Shown: positions 26,298-35,426 of the stretch, in pieces
Layout: each line of letters starts with the position of its first letter
Position numbering within the stretch: position 1 is the stretch's first letter
DNA from: Asparagopsis taxiformis
Taxonomy: Eukaryota > Rhodophyta > Florideophyceae > Bonnemaisoniales > Bonnemaisoniaceae
Length of the DNA: 35,426 bases
Direction of reading: 5' to 3'
NCBI GenBank assembly: GCA_030407315.1
Contig: JALQPE010003087.1
Span: forward strand, 1 to 35,426
Translations under genes and position numbers: made by a program
The notes under the pieces: generated by a model
What the model saw: only the letters and a program-made list of their open reading frames with translations
Database searches by the model: none
What the model was told of the DNA's origin: nothing

Positions 26298-27830
26298 CTA
26301 GTTTGGTGTAATTTGTATCTGTAATCCATTATAATCATCCGACTGCGGAGGTTCTCGCTGGCAGCGGAGTGTTTTGTTGTTGATAATCCGACAGCCGCCG
26401 CGCTCTGTGGGCTGCGAGAGCCGGAGAAGTGGTAATTTGTTTTTAAATTGTGCCGGTTCAAGTGTTTTTGTGAGGATTTCGGCAGAGTTGAGTTCTGAAC
26501 TTATGTATTGGAGTGTGACGGTTTTGCACGCGATTAGTTCTTTTAGGAAGTGGTACTTGACGTCGATGTGTTTTGATTTTGGTGTAGGGTGATCGGTCTG
26601 TGCTGTGGTAATGGCTCCGGAGTTGTCCATACGTAGAATAGTTGGTGTATTCTAAGGATGCTCCAAGTCTTGTAGTAGATTCCTTAGGCATAGTATATGT
26701 TGGCCGGTGTGATAGGCAGAAATGTATTCTGCTGCCCATGTACTGGTGGCAATTGATTTCTGTCGTTTAAATTGCCACGCTATCGGGGGCTTGTTGTAAG
26801 TTATGAAAAGTACCCGAGGTTGAGCGACGAGTAGTTGTGCACGCAGCAAAATCGCTGTCGGAGTATGCTGATAATGTTTCGTTTAGTGTGCTTTGATAGT
26901 GTATGCCTGTATTTGAGGTTCCGCTTAGATATTTGAGTACTCGTTGGGCAGCAATCCAGTGAAAGTGTGTTGGTGATTATGTGAATCTGCCATGGTATCC
27001 GGTAATGAAGCCTATATCGGGCCTTGTGGAGTATGCTAAGTAACGCAAGCTGCCAATTAATGCGCTGTAGTTATGCGTTTTTGTATCGAGTGGCTTGGAA
27101 TCCTTTTCTGGTGTGCCAAGAATGTCAGATGCTAAGGGGTATTGTGGCAGGTTTTGTTGTTCGGAGGTTGTATTTGTTGAGGAGTTTGTTGATGTATGAA
27201 GGCTGTGATATGGTGATACCTGTTAGGTCTCGATGTACTTTCCAACCGAGAATGTGGCGGACGGGTCCCAAGTCCTTGAGTGAATACTTGGATTGAATGT
27301 GTTGCTTGACATGTTACCGTAACGTGGCATTGTTGGAGATGACTAAGAAGTCGTCGAGTGTGACGACGCTGAACACAAATTGTGATATGTCATTTGGGTT
27401 GGTGAGATGGTAAGTGCAGCTTTCGCTTGAGAGTTGGGTGAAATTTTGGAGACGCAGATGACGTGATAGTTCTTTTGTGAATATATGGCAATCTTGGCGA
27501 GCTCCATATATGTTTCCGGTAATCTTCCCTACGTATCCGGGATATTTGAAGCTGCCATCGAATCGTTGTGGTTGATATGTATAGAGGGTATTGGTGTCGT
27601 TGAACGGCTCGTGGAAGAAGGCCGAGTCAAGGTCCTAGTGATGGGCGTCATAGCCGAGCATGGATGCGAGGGCCAGGGACAAGCGAATTGCGTCGCGGTC
27701 AGCGACAGAGGATGACAGGTTTTCTGGGCCATAGTGTTCATGGGGGCGTTGGAGGTCGCCGCGAAGGTTACACCGTGTTTTTCGGGATACTGGGTTTCCT
27801 TTTTCGTCGGTTTTGGTACGTAGCACGAAT
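26298..27830 (-). pseudogene. pol: CopC reverse transcriptase and RNase H remnant
   Basis: Reverse transcriptase signs, in order: VLRTKTDEKGNPVSRKTRC, DAIRLSLALASMLGY, a DLDSAFFHEP stretch, SVVTLDDFLVIS in place of the usual YVDD box (here TLDD), and DLGPVRHILGWKVHRDLTG with ISQPSYINKLLNKY. RNase H follows with WQFKRQKSIATSTWAAEYI and, after a frame change, SKHIDVKYHFLKELI and AEILTKTLEPAQF. Several stops and frame shifts separate these blocks. Confidence 0.85.
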
Positions 27831-27999
27831 TTTAGTGGTAACAGTTTGGTATTTGGTGGTATCTGTGATGAAGATGAAGGTATGTATGTTATGGTGCCTC
27901 GACTTTCGAGGGAGTCTAGTTCTTTGTTCTATGATTCTTCCCAGTCTCGAGCGTCTGGGGCTGCTCGTGCTTGAGCTAATGTGGTGGGTGTCGAAAATT

Positions 28000-29257
28000 C
28001 TATGTTTGCAGCGTTTTGTTGGGTATTGTTTGCAGTTGGTGTGATGTGAGGTTGAATGGTGACGATTGGGTCTTTTTTGGGTCATATGCCTGGAAGTCGG
28101 CTGTTCGAAATCGTGAGACGGTGTCTGTTTTGGCGTCGTAAACGTAGTAGTGGCGATTGTAGATGTGTCCAATGAATTGTACAAGTTGCGCACGTGGTTC
28201 CAGTTTGCGTCGTGGTTTGCGGTTGTGAATGTAGCCATATTGTCCGAAGGGAAGTAATGTGCTTACATCTGGTTTGACTCCGGTCAAAATTGCGATAGGT
28301 AGTTGGCCATGGGCTGAATGTGGCGCGTGATTATAGTAGTCGACTGCGGCGTGAAGTGCGTAATCCCATAGTTTGAATGGGAGTTTGGTGGTGTGTAAGA
28401 ATGCTCTTATTGTTTCCATGAGGGTCCGGTAGACTCGCTCGGCTATTGCGTTCTCTTGAGGAGTATAAGGTATTGTTGGATGTTTGGTGATGGTATGTTC
28501 ATTGTAGAATGCCTTTAGGTCGCGAGTGATGTACTCCTTTGCGTTTTCCATCGTAATATCAGTGAAAAGATGTGGAGTACTTGCGTGTATGCGTTCGATA
28601 TATATATCAAAAATTATAATTTTTGATGTGAGCTGCGGCTGTACCTTTGTGTAAAGTTGTGTAGACATGCAGGAAACGGCTGTGTTCATCTACGAAGGTT
28701 GCAAAGTAAATGTTATTATGAGCTGATGTTGCAGGCATTGGGCCGCATATATCAGTGTGGACATTGGAGCTAAGTGAAGCACTGCGGTTTCAGGTGTGGA
28801 ATGGCGCCGATATTTGTTTGCAAATAGCACATCCTGTGCAATTGATCTCGGGGGGTGGGTTGTTAAGGGTAGTTGGGAGTCCTTGCACGAGTTTTTGTTT
28901 GGCAAGTTGGTGAATAAGAGTGGGTTGAAGATGAGCTAGGCTAATATGCCAGTCATAGTAAGCGCGAACGATTTCTGTGGGTTGTTTGGTTGCTGGTGAA
29001 AGTGGTGTGGTGGTGGTTGGGACGAATGGTGTTTGTTTTTGGGACGACCGAGATTTGTCTGAGGTGGGTTTGGTAATTTGAGTACGAGGGAATAGTTTTT
29101 GTTGAGTGATTGATGCACTTGGTGATTTTGGTTTGGTCCGTGATGCGGAAGAATGATGGAGTTGGGTAAAGTGGTGCATGCGTTTGGTTTGTGCTTGTGG
29201 GTGGTTGAGTTGCGGAAGCTGTTTTTGATGAACGCTTTGGTGGTGTAGTTGCTGCAT
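28000..29257 (-). pseudogene. pol: CopC GAG-pre-integrase and integrase remnant
   Basis: The N-terminal part is low-complexity (His/Gln/Thr/Pro). The pre-integrase domain follows (YYDWHISLAHLQ, then CTGCAICKQISAPF). After a TGA near 28790 the integrase core continues in frame: VHTDICGPMPATSA (first Asp), FVDEHSRFLHVY, then past stops in the region 28560-28620 LFTDITMENAKEYI, and PYTPQENAIAERVYRT with the catalytic Glu. In the second Asp motif (usually SDNG-type) the sequence reads MENA, so that Asp is Glu. The C-terminal region ends FRTADFQAYDPKK. It is not functional. Confidence 0.85.
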
Positions 29258-29442
29258 TTGTGCGGGATGCTTGGGGGTGGTTGAGGTGGTTTTGCTGGGA
29301 GTGTGTTGGTTTTGGGCGTACGCGGTTTTGTGTGCGGTTTTGAAATGTTGACTGGCTCACATCTGTGCTTTCGGAAACGGACGCAGACGTCCAGTCAGTC
29401 TAGTACGGGTCCTAGTCGGCCCCGAGATTTACTAGAACAAAT

Positions 29443-29486
29443 GAACGTCCGCATCCAAATCCCCTAATTTTTGGATGCGAACGTCC
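29443..29486. repeat. Imperfect 17-bp inverted repeat
   Basis: GAACGTCCGCATCCAAA (29443-29459) pairs with TTTGGATGCGAACGTCC (29470-29486) at 15 of 17 positions, around a 10-nt centre. It lies just outside the Copia remnant. It could be the end of a small DNA element, but I cannot place a second terminus. Confidence 0.5.
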
Positions 29487-29488
29487 AC

Positions 29489-29574
29489 TTTCTCTAGTAC
29501 ATATGGCGGAATACTAGGACCCGTCATCCAATTTCTCTAGTACATATTGCGGGATACTAGAACACGTCATCCAG
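29489..29574 (+). repeat. Two tandem copies of a 43-bp unit
   Basis: TTTCTCTAGTACATATGGCG starts at 29489 and TTTCTCTAGTACATATTGCG at 29532. Each is followed by GATACTAG- or AATACTAG-type text and then CGTCATCCA. The copies differ at a handful of bases. Confidence 0.75.
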
Positions 29575-29695
29575 TATACGATATATCATCGAAAACCGGG
29601 AGGAAATTATAGCGGGCGATAAATGCATGGCCCATATCGGACCGTGTTCTATTCAGTCATTTACGAAACTGGTGCTATACAATATGTGTCTTTCT

Positions 29696-29785
29696 AGAAT
29701 AGGAAGTACGTATCAGGTCAGAATACGAAATACATTTCCAGCCAGAATACGAAATACGTATCCGGCCAAAATACGAAATAGCTGT
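29696..29785 (+). repeat. 24-bp tandem repeat, about 3.7 units
   Basis: The core AGAATACGAAATAC or close variants starts at 29696, 29720, 29744 and 29768, exactly 24 bp apart. The spacers include CAGGTC, CAGCC and CCGGCC text. Non-coding. Confidence 0.75.
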
Positions 29786-30099
29786 CTGCACATCGTCGAT
29801 CACCCATCTCGCTCACTATTGCATTCTCCCTACCCTACCATTGCCTTTCTCAGCCATCCGCACATGCATCACGAACCCAGGCCACCTAAATCAGAAAAAT
29901 CAGCTCCTTTTGAATACCATCCCTACTTTCCTCGACAGCAACCTTGCCCGTCTTATCATCAAGACATCACACACGAACATGGTTAACAAAATAGTACACG
30001 ACCTAGAACCCACCATCACTTGTATCCTGTACCCTAAAATGTATGCATACCAGAAACACCTCACATCTACATTACGCATCTTCCCAAATTCCTTCTTCA

Positions 30100-30590
30100 C
30101 TTTCCTTGTGTCCAAACGTTCCTGCTTCATCATTCCTGCACCACATACACGACATCAACCGCATCAGTCAGACTCAGATCCACTTTCCTCACTACACACT
30201 CTTGAAACTCGCACAAATACCTGTCTCACGTCATAAACACAATACACACCATGATTTACAAACCATGCAGCAAAAAATATTTAAGCAATCTATATTTTCG
30301 CACACCCAGTTTTGACGCTGAATGGAACTTACATTCCTTCATCAGCATTCCTGCTTCACCAATACAAAAACGACATTAACCGCAACAGTCAGACTCAGAT
30401 CCAACACTTTCCTCATTACACACCCTTAAAACTCACGTACTTACCTCCCTTCCATCCTTCACACATTACACACCATGACTCACTAAGCTTCGAATCAATA
30501 AAAATCGCATAAACGGGAACAGTCAGATTCAAAACCAACGCTTCTATCGCTGCACACCCTCGGAACTCGCTTACTAACCTCTCTTCCATC
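30100..30590 (+). repeat. Irregular degenerate repeats in an A/C-rich spacer
   Basis: CAGTCAGACTCAGATCC occurs at 30165 and 30386, and a variant (CAGTCAGATTC) at 30520. Each has related neighbours: CCTGCTTCA before, CTTTCCTCA and an ACTC run after, ACACACCATGA near the end. Spacings are 221 and 134 bp, so this is not a simple tandem array. The surrounding 29587-30600 shows no gene. Confidence 0.55.
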
Positions 30591-30597
30591 TGTCATA

Positions 30598-30660
30598 CCG
30601 CCTGTCGGTCCTCTCATACTGAGCCGTGTCGACTCCCTATTGGGTAATCAGTAAGGGACG
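30598..30660 (-). other. Possible antisense fragment related to LSU rRNA (sarcin-ricin loop region)
   Basis: On the minus strand GCTCAGTATGAGAGGACCG (30624-30606) is one base off the near-universal sarcin-ricin loop text AGTACGAGAGGA and its flanks. Further 5' on the same strand come TTACCCAATAG and ACTGAT in the order found in fungal LSU rRNA (TTACCGCAATAG, ACTGAT), with slightly shorter spacing. The similarity fades on both sides. It may be a decayed rDNA scrap, part of the GypD LTR, or chance. Confidence 0.3.
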
Positions 30661-31275
30661 TGCCAATCACAAGGCACCAGCCAACTGGGCGTGTTTCCTG
30701 TCATTGGGACTAGCGCAAGGCTGTAAATACCCCACTCGGGCCCATCGGCCCCGGCCAAGACCCCACAAGGGGCAAATTTCTAACTTAAGCTAACCAGCTG
30801 TACATTACAATGTAAGCCTAACTGGCAACAACCTCGCGGGTAGGCGAGTGCCGTTAATTGGGCTCTAGTTGGTCAACTAACTGGATATTTATTCCTAACC
30901 ACTAACCCTAGCTTACAGTAGACTTAGTATAAATACGCCACTGGAATAGCCAGTAGGCTCGGTTTCTAGAGTAACGTAAACTCAAGTGGAATTACGACCC
31001 ATTGGAACAGTGTTCGCATACCTATCGTTTAACCCTCTCCGGGAAAACCTTAGGGTTAGCTAACAGCTCGACGGATTACGTCACTCGCTCCATCTATACG
31101 CGCCTAGCGTGAGAATCCCTATTTGCACGACCCCTTCCGGGTAGCGACACAATCTCTCATACGAGACTACCCGCTGGGTACACTATAAGGTTCATCTGCT
31201 CTACCACCTCCTCTACCGAGGCTCGGGACACTTGTCGGGTGGTTTGCCGCTCCTGCGGATTTTCTACCTGCTACA
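30627..31275 (+). repeat. GypD 5' LTR (left edge uncertain)
   Basis: The right edge is firm: CTGCTACA (31268-31275) followed by one base and the primer-binding site. A TATAAATA at 30928-30935 fits a U3 promoter about 350 bp before the LTR end. For the left edge TGTCGACTCC (30627) is one candidate; TGTCGGTCC (30603) and TGTCATACC (30591) are others. Confidence 0.6.
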
Positions 31276-31276
31276 T

Positions 31277-31294
31277 TGGTCTCTCACCCTAGAA
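31277..31294 (+). other. GypD primer-binding site
   Basis: TGGTCTCTCACCCTAGAA, one base after the LTR. It differs from the GypA and GypE site only at the GA to AC dinucleotide in the middle, so the same tRNA is probably used. Confidence 0.75.
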
Positions 31295-31353
31295 CTTTGT
31301 ACCCTCGGGTAAGTCTCTTTTGGGAGAACTTCCCCTTTAATATCATCTCCACG

Positions 31354-32957
31354 ATGCCTCGTAGCCCTACAGCGGGACCCTCTAGTGAGGACATAGCGCC
31401 TGCCAGCGACTTATCCGATTCGGATCTGATCGCCGAAGAAGGCGTGGTGATCAACACCCTACAAGATCGGGTTGACCGAATCTTCAACGAACGGTTGGAA
31501 GAGTTCAAGGCTGAATTCAGCATCGTCGTCGAGAAGATTGTCCAAGACCGCAGGGCGGAGATCGCAGACGCCACGGTCGAAACCGTAATGGAACTGGTTG
31601 AGCCAAAATTGCTGGCCGCCAGCCGAGAAGCCACCCAAGATCGGGACGCCGAGTTCCTAGCGGAAACCTGGAGTCAGGTCTGAGCTGAATTCGCTTCACG
31701 CGTATTCCGTTTCGAAACTCGTCTGGAAGAGCTTTCGATTCATGGCTTTAATGCCAGTCCGTTAGGACAACAGGAGTTACCTTCGCGCCGCATCCGATCG
31801 GCTGACTTCCCAGACCCCACACCCAGTAGGGAGGAAAACGAAGAAGATCCCCGATTGGATCAAGTCGCAGAAGCAACCGGACGCCTGTCGGACTGTGTCG
31901 ACGCCCTCGCCGAGTCGCTATCCCAGACAGGGAACATCTCCCGCACGAGACAACATTACCGTGCCACCAGATCCGAACCGGGAAATTCCTCGTGGGATGA
32001 TGAGGAAGGACCTCTTGAAGAAGGATTACTGCCCCTGAAGACTCGCGAACCCGCGTTCGATCAGGTGGTCTCCTATCGGTACTGCCGACTCAAGAATAAG
32101 TCCTTAACGACCGACACCCCAATGGGGACACCAAGAAGCTTATACAAGCTAACGGAGAAGATCCGTAATTTTAATGCGTCACTAACGCCGTTCGATGGTA
32201 CGGAACCCATCGACATCCTCCAGTTCCTCGCGGAATTCCCAGATGCATGCGATTCATGCGGAGTCTCGGAGGGAGAAGCTACCAAGTTACTCAAGTACTT
32301 CCTAGAAGGAGAACCTCAAAGGTTTATCGCCGCTGAGGCGCGAAAGCGCAAGCTTCTCAACCATCTGAATCAACAGATCAATTGGCCTCAAGCCGTTAAC
32401 GCCCTTCTGGCTCGCTACGCGACGGACAATGTCCTAGCGGATGCATATGACGCTGTAACGCGTATTCGGCAAGGCCCGGATGAGGGTGAAGCTGCATACG
32501 GAGACAGACTGCAGGACGCTGCTCTCCTGTGTGCGAACGTTTTATTGGAAAGAGATTTGGTCAACTATTACCTCAAGGGCCTACGCCCAGAGGTTGAACA
32601 CACACCGTCAAGGTTAACATCGGCCGCTCCGGCGGAGAAGATTTTCTCGCTGTCCGTAACCTTGCTAAAGGACTCGGGGACTCTTTACGAGCTTCGATGC
32701 CCGCGAGACCGAAGGCTTACCTTACTCGGGAAATCGCGGATCGCAAAAGCAAGGCGATTCCCGCTAGCGTACCCGAGGACCAGTCCGCGATATCGCGGAC
32801 CCCACCGCCTACTTTACCTTCCCCTTCTGGGAACTCGATGGGCGCTCCGATGCAGGCCTCTACCCTAACGGGAGAATATCTCAAGCTTGCCGAGACTATG
32901 ATCCCCGAGGGGGCTTTCACTTGGAGATGCTCTGGCTGTCGCCAACCGGGGCATGTG
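31354..32957 (+). pseudogene. gag: Gag of GypD, with an in-frame stop, a frameshift and truncation by GypE
   Basis: ATG 31354 opens the frame after an 80-nt leader. A likely coiled coil occupies codons about 20-75 (LQDRVDRIFNERLEEFKAEF). TGA at 31681-31683 interrupts, but the same frame stays open on both sides, so it is a single nonsense change. The capsid-like region follows (DILQFLAEFPDACDSCGVSEG, then LLKYFLEGEPQRF), matching the GypA and GypB Gags. Near 32647 the frame shifts; the true continuation (AKGLGDSLRASMPARPKAYL) is in the next frame. The zinc knuckle begins CSGCRQPGH and is cut by the GypE LTR at 32958, so its last Cys is lost. Confidence 0.88.
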
Positions 32958-33765
32958 TGTGGTGCAATTTAAGTTGGTCGATGGAATCGATGCGAGCGCG
33001 CGCGTTTACGTTAGTCCGCAAGCATCCGTTTGAGTTAGTTTAGTAAGCGAGCGCACGCGTGGCGTCTTGATTACGTGTCACGGAGCGTCAACGCGAGCGC
33101 GTGCGCGCGTACGTTGCCACGAAACCGCGAGCCGCGCCACGTGTAGCGATTTCCGCGAATTTCCCTTTATTCCCTTTTTGGGTTTTTATGACGAAAGTCT
33201 TTTTCCCAAAATATTTCCCTTTTTGCGTGCGAGCGTGCGGCCGCCGCCGGCCGGCCACACAAGGACAACCTGTCCCAAGTAAGTTAGCTATTAGTGGTCG
33301 CATGGCTTCGCACCCTACCAATAAACAGTCAGCACTTTCGCAGCTACGAGTTAAGCGTTGAGCGCGTCGCGAGGACCGATTGCGTTACGACGTTGCGTGC
33401 GGATTGCTCACGATCGCCGACGTACGTGCGCGCGCGCCGCGTTTACCGACCGTCGAATTGCGTCGCACCGCGAGAGACCGCGCGTTGCGTCGCATACCGC
33501 TAGGCCAGGGATTTACGACCCCTGCGTGGATCGTGTTGAGCTCGAGTTTACTCGGTGATCTCACCCTGAGATCACGGCTTGCGCCGGCCCGCGAATCCCG
33601 TGTTGCGATCGACCCTGCGCGTTCCGCCGTTGTACCACCCGATCGCCTCCGCGACCGAGCGACGTGCGAAACGCAAGTTCACGAGCGCGTTACGGTTCAA
33701 CACGCCCTGACAAGGCAAGCGGTTCTAGAACTCTCTTAGTTACCGCCATCCCGGCTGGTCCTACA
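32958..33765 (+). repeat. GypE 5' LTR (808 bp)
   Basis: Begins TGTGGTGCAATTTAAG, where GypD coding text stops, and ends GGTCCTACA two bases before the primer-binding site. It aligns with 25083-25871. It carries AATAAA at 33320-33325. Confidence 0.9.
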
Positions 33766-33767
33766 AC

Positions 33768-33785
33768 TGGTCTCTCGACCTAGAA
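33768..33785 (+). other. GypE primer-binding site
   Basis: TGGTCTCTCGACCTAGAA, identical over 18 nt to the GypA site although the LTRs of the two families are unrelated by eye. Confidence 0.8.
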
Positions 33786-34336
33786 TTGCGCGAACGACGT
33801 GCGAACTCAGCGAAGGACAGAAACTCCGCTTGGGGAAACACGGGACGCCAAACCTATCGCTTACTCTAACTTTCCCTTTCTCCGTTCGTCGTGCGCGATA
33901 GCGAGGGCGATTGACGCGTGCGCGCGTATCGCTATCCCGGAAGCGGTGCTACAGCCTCTCTGGTTTTGTATAAATATCCTATCACTACTACGACGATTCG
34001 CCGCGCGGAACGACGCGATCGACGCAGCGCGTGCGCGCGCTAGTTCGCAACCCTAATGCGGGTTCGGCGGTGCCGAAAATATTGGGTTCGCAGACGGTCG
34101 AGACCCGTCTCCGCGCGTTCCGAGCGAGGAAGAAGCCCTCCTGCGAGCGAACTCGTCCCCCTCACCCTTACTACGCGCGCCCGATACGCAGACAATTTTC
34201 GGGAAGCGCTTCCCTTTTTACTTGCCAATTTTCGACGCGCCGACGCGAGATTTTGACGCGCGCCGAATTCCCCTTTCTCCCTTCCCATCATCCCTTTTCC
34301 CTTTTCCCTAGGCGACGATCGAACGCGACCGCGCCG
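33786..34336 (+). other. GypE leader, uninterrupted
   Basis: About 550 bp between the primer-binding site and the gag ATG. It holds TATAAATA at 33969-33976, unusual for sequence downstream of an LTR, and the pyrimidine-rich block 34268-34310 before the ATG. From about 33987 it matches GypB 13447-13799. Confidence 0.8.
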
Positions 34337-35426
34337 ATGGATCCCCCTACGCGCGAGCGATCGAACGCGCCGACCGAACCGCCGCCAGCCGCCAGTCGCG
34401 TCGCAAACGCACGCAGTCGACGCACTGGTCGCTTCACACATCCCTGACCCTACCGCTTCCCCGTGGCCGCCGCTACCGACGCAAACGCTCGCGAGCATTG
34501 ACGACAACGCGCAAACGTCCGACGATGGCGCCGCAACGAAGCGCGAAGCCGAGTTCCGCGTTTTCCGACGTGCACGCTACGCCGTCCGCAACGCTTCCGA
34601 GCTTGGTTCGGCAAGTAGTGGACGACCCTACGTTCCAATGCATGCTCCAGGCAGAAGTCCGAGCGGCTGTGGACCGCGCCATCAAGGGCCAATCACGTGG
34701 ATTGACGGCTCAGATGAGGGCGCAAGTCCACAACCTAATCGTCACTACGATGGACTCCCGCGAGGAGCACAACACCGACCGCACGAGCGTCGTTACGCGC
34801 GAAAACCGAACGCGAAACCGCAGCGCGCGCGACTCCGACGAACTACGCGCGTACCGCGGATCCCGAAGGATGGCTGGAACTGGCGCGCCAGGACCTGTCA
34901 TTCGATGATCACCCGCGCTCGAATAGCGACGACGGACCCGCGCATCCCGGGCTGGTAGAGATCCAGCCGTTGAACGAGCTGTTCACTCGCGCGCTTTCGT
35001 ACCGCACGTATCGCTTGCGAAATACGGACCGCGCGTTTAATCGGGAAATCGCGAGCGAACTGGCCAACACCGCGAAGATGGTGGCCATTCGATGCAAGGA
35101 GAGAATTTCACGGGCGCTGACGGAATCGCGGTACTATCGTTTTGAAGTACTTCAAGAGCGCATGCGATGACACCGGCGTATCCGAAGGCGCAGCGCTGCC
35201 GATTCTCAAGTATTTCCTGGCCGACGAGGCGCGGCGACACGTTCCAAACGTACGTGGGACGAACGTTCCGAGGAGCGCGCGCGGGGCGTCGATTCGATTA
35301 CGTGCTACGCGGAAGCCGTTCAGTGGCTCTTACTAACTACGCGCGCGAAGGCGACGTTGCGCAAGCGTACCGTGACGTGGCGCAAAAAACGCAAGACCCG
35401 AAGGAAACCGAAACGCAATTCGCTAC
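34337..35426 (+). pseudogene. gag: Gag of GypE, frameshifted and cut by the window end
   Basis: ATG 34337 starts a protein like GypB Gag (MDPPTRERSNAPTEPPP), but the frame fails within about 20 codons, near a short duplication of GCCGCCA-type text at 34379-34391. Homology then continues in other frames: 34560-34850 (SDVHATPSATLPSLVRQVV), 34850-35080 (MNELFTRALSYRTYRL), and 35142 onward (YFKSACDDTGVSEG). At least four frame changes are needed, so this gag is dead unless the assembly is poor here. Confidence 0.88.

Larger units (their letters stand above)
26298..29257 (-). mobile_element. CopC, decayed Ty1/Copia element
   Basis: On the minus strand the Copia order is visible: GAG-pre-integrase, integrase, reverse transcriptase, RNase H. 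Many stops and frame changes interrupt it. I found no gag, protease or clear LTR pair. A TGTCGG start just after the RNase H end (near 26393, minus strand) could be the 3' LTR edge but is not matched at the other end. The plus strand is strongly G/T-rich here, unlike the Gypsy elements, so the coding strand is A/C-rich. This is clearly an older insertion than GypA or GypB. Confidence 0.85.
30600..32957 (+). mobile_element. GypD, 5' part of a third Ty3/Gypsy element
   Basis: Contains the end of a 5' LTR (to 31275), a primer-binding site and gag, and is then cut by GypE inside the Gag zinc knuckle. The remainder of GypD (pol, 3' LTR) should lie beyond GypE, right of the window. The left edge is uncertain because the second LTR is not in view. 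Confidence 0.8.
32958..35426 (+). mobile_element. GypE, second copy of the GypB family (5' part)
   Basis: Contains a full 5' LTR, a primer-binding site, the complete leader and the start of gag. It is inserted in the GypD gag. It continues past the window end. It provides the uninterrupted leader that reveals where GypA entered GypB. LTR differences from GypB are numerous by eye, so the two are separate older insertions of one family. Confidence 0.9.

Noticed and set aside
27485..28044. Plus-strand frames of 76 and 126 codons in the Copia region
   Set aside because: They are antisense to recognisable reverse transcriptase and integrase remnants and are Val/Leu/Gly-rich because the strand is G/T-rich.
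1..35426. A bacterial or phage origin for the window
   Set aside because: LTRs, primer-binding sites, Gag CCHC knuckles, chromodomains and AATAAA signals are eukaryotic features; there are no operons or Shine-Dalgarno sites.

Overview
This is a eukaryotic transposon nest, and I find no ordinary host gene in it. The evidence is gag, pol, LTRs, primer-binding sites and polypurine tracts of LTR retrotransposons, with AATAAA signals in one LTR family. The host is most likely a fungus or an oomycete. This is a weak inference from the style of the Ty3/Gypsy reverse transcriptases (fused C-terminal chromodomains, short GC-rich genes) and from a possible decayed fungal-type LSU rRNA match; I cannot name a species.

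Layout, left to right. (1) 1-13446, GypA: an almost complete Ty3/Gypsy chromovirus on the minus strand, with an intact gag and a 1529-codon pol. Its 3' LTR is cut by the window start by about 22 bp and its 5' LTR is 12788-13446. (2) 13447-25871, GypB: a second, related Ty3/Gypsy chromovirus on the plus strand. GypA has inserted into its untranslated leader, so its 5' LTR must lie left of the window. Its gag-pol is broken in at least three places, including a deletion of the YxDD box of reverse transcriptase. (3) 25872-29360: flank and a decayed Ty1/Copia element (CopC) on the minus strand. (4) 29380-30600: AT-richer spacer with several short repeat families. (5) about 30600-32957, GypD: the 5' LTR and gag of a third Gypsy family. 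(6) 32958 to the end, GypE: a copy of the GypB family that has inserted into the zinc knuckle of the GypD gag; its own gag is frameshifted.

The most unusual point is a long extra gene, here called ORF3, found in both GypA and GypB. It lies between pol and the 3' LTR and is read antisense to gag-pol. The two ORF3 proteins share a central block and a similar overall plan (disordered low-complexity N-terminus, globular middle, helical C-terminus). In both elements gag-pol and ORF3 converge on a 2.1-2.4 kb non-coding spacer that carries tandem repeats. Both elements also carry the same candidate -1 ribosomal frameshift signal at the gag-pol junction: a GGGAAAC heptamer followed by a perfect 9-10 bp stem. 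GypA, GypD and GypE share almost the same 18-nt primer-binding site.

Working model: genomic RNA starts in the 5' LTR and is primed by one shared tRNA. Gag is made from the first ORF and Gag-Pol by -1 frameshifting. ORF3 would need its own antisense promoter, near 1019 in GypA and probably in or next to the 3' LTR in GypB. The function of ORF3 is unknown.
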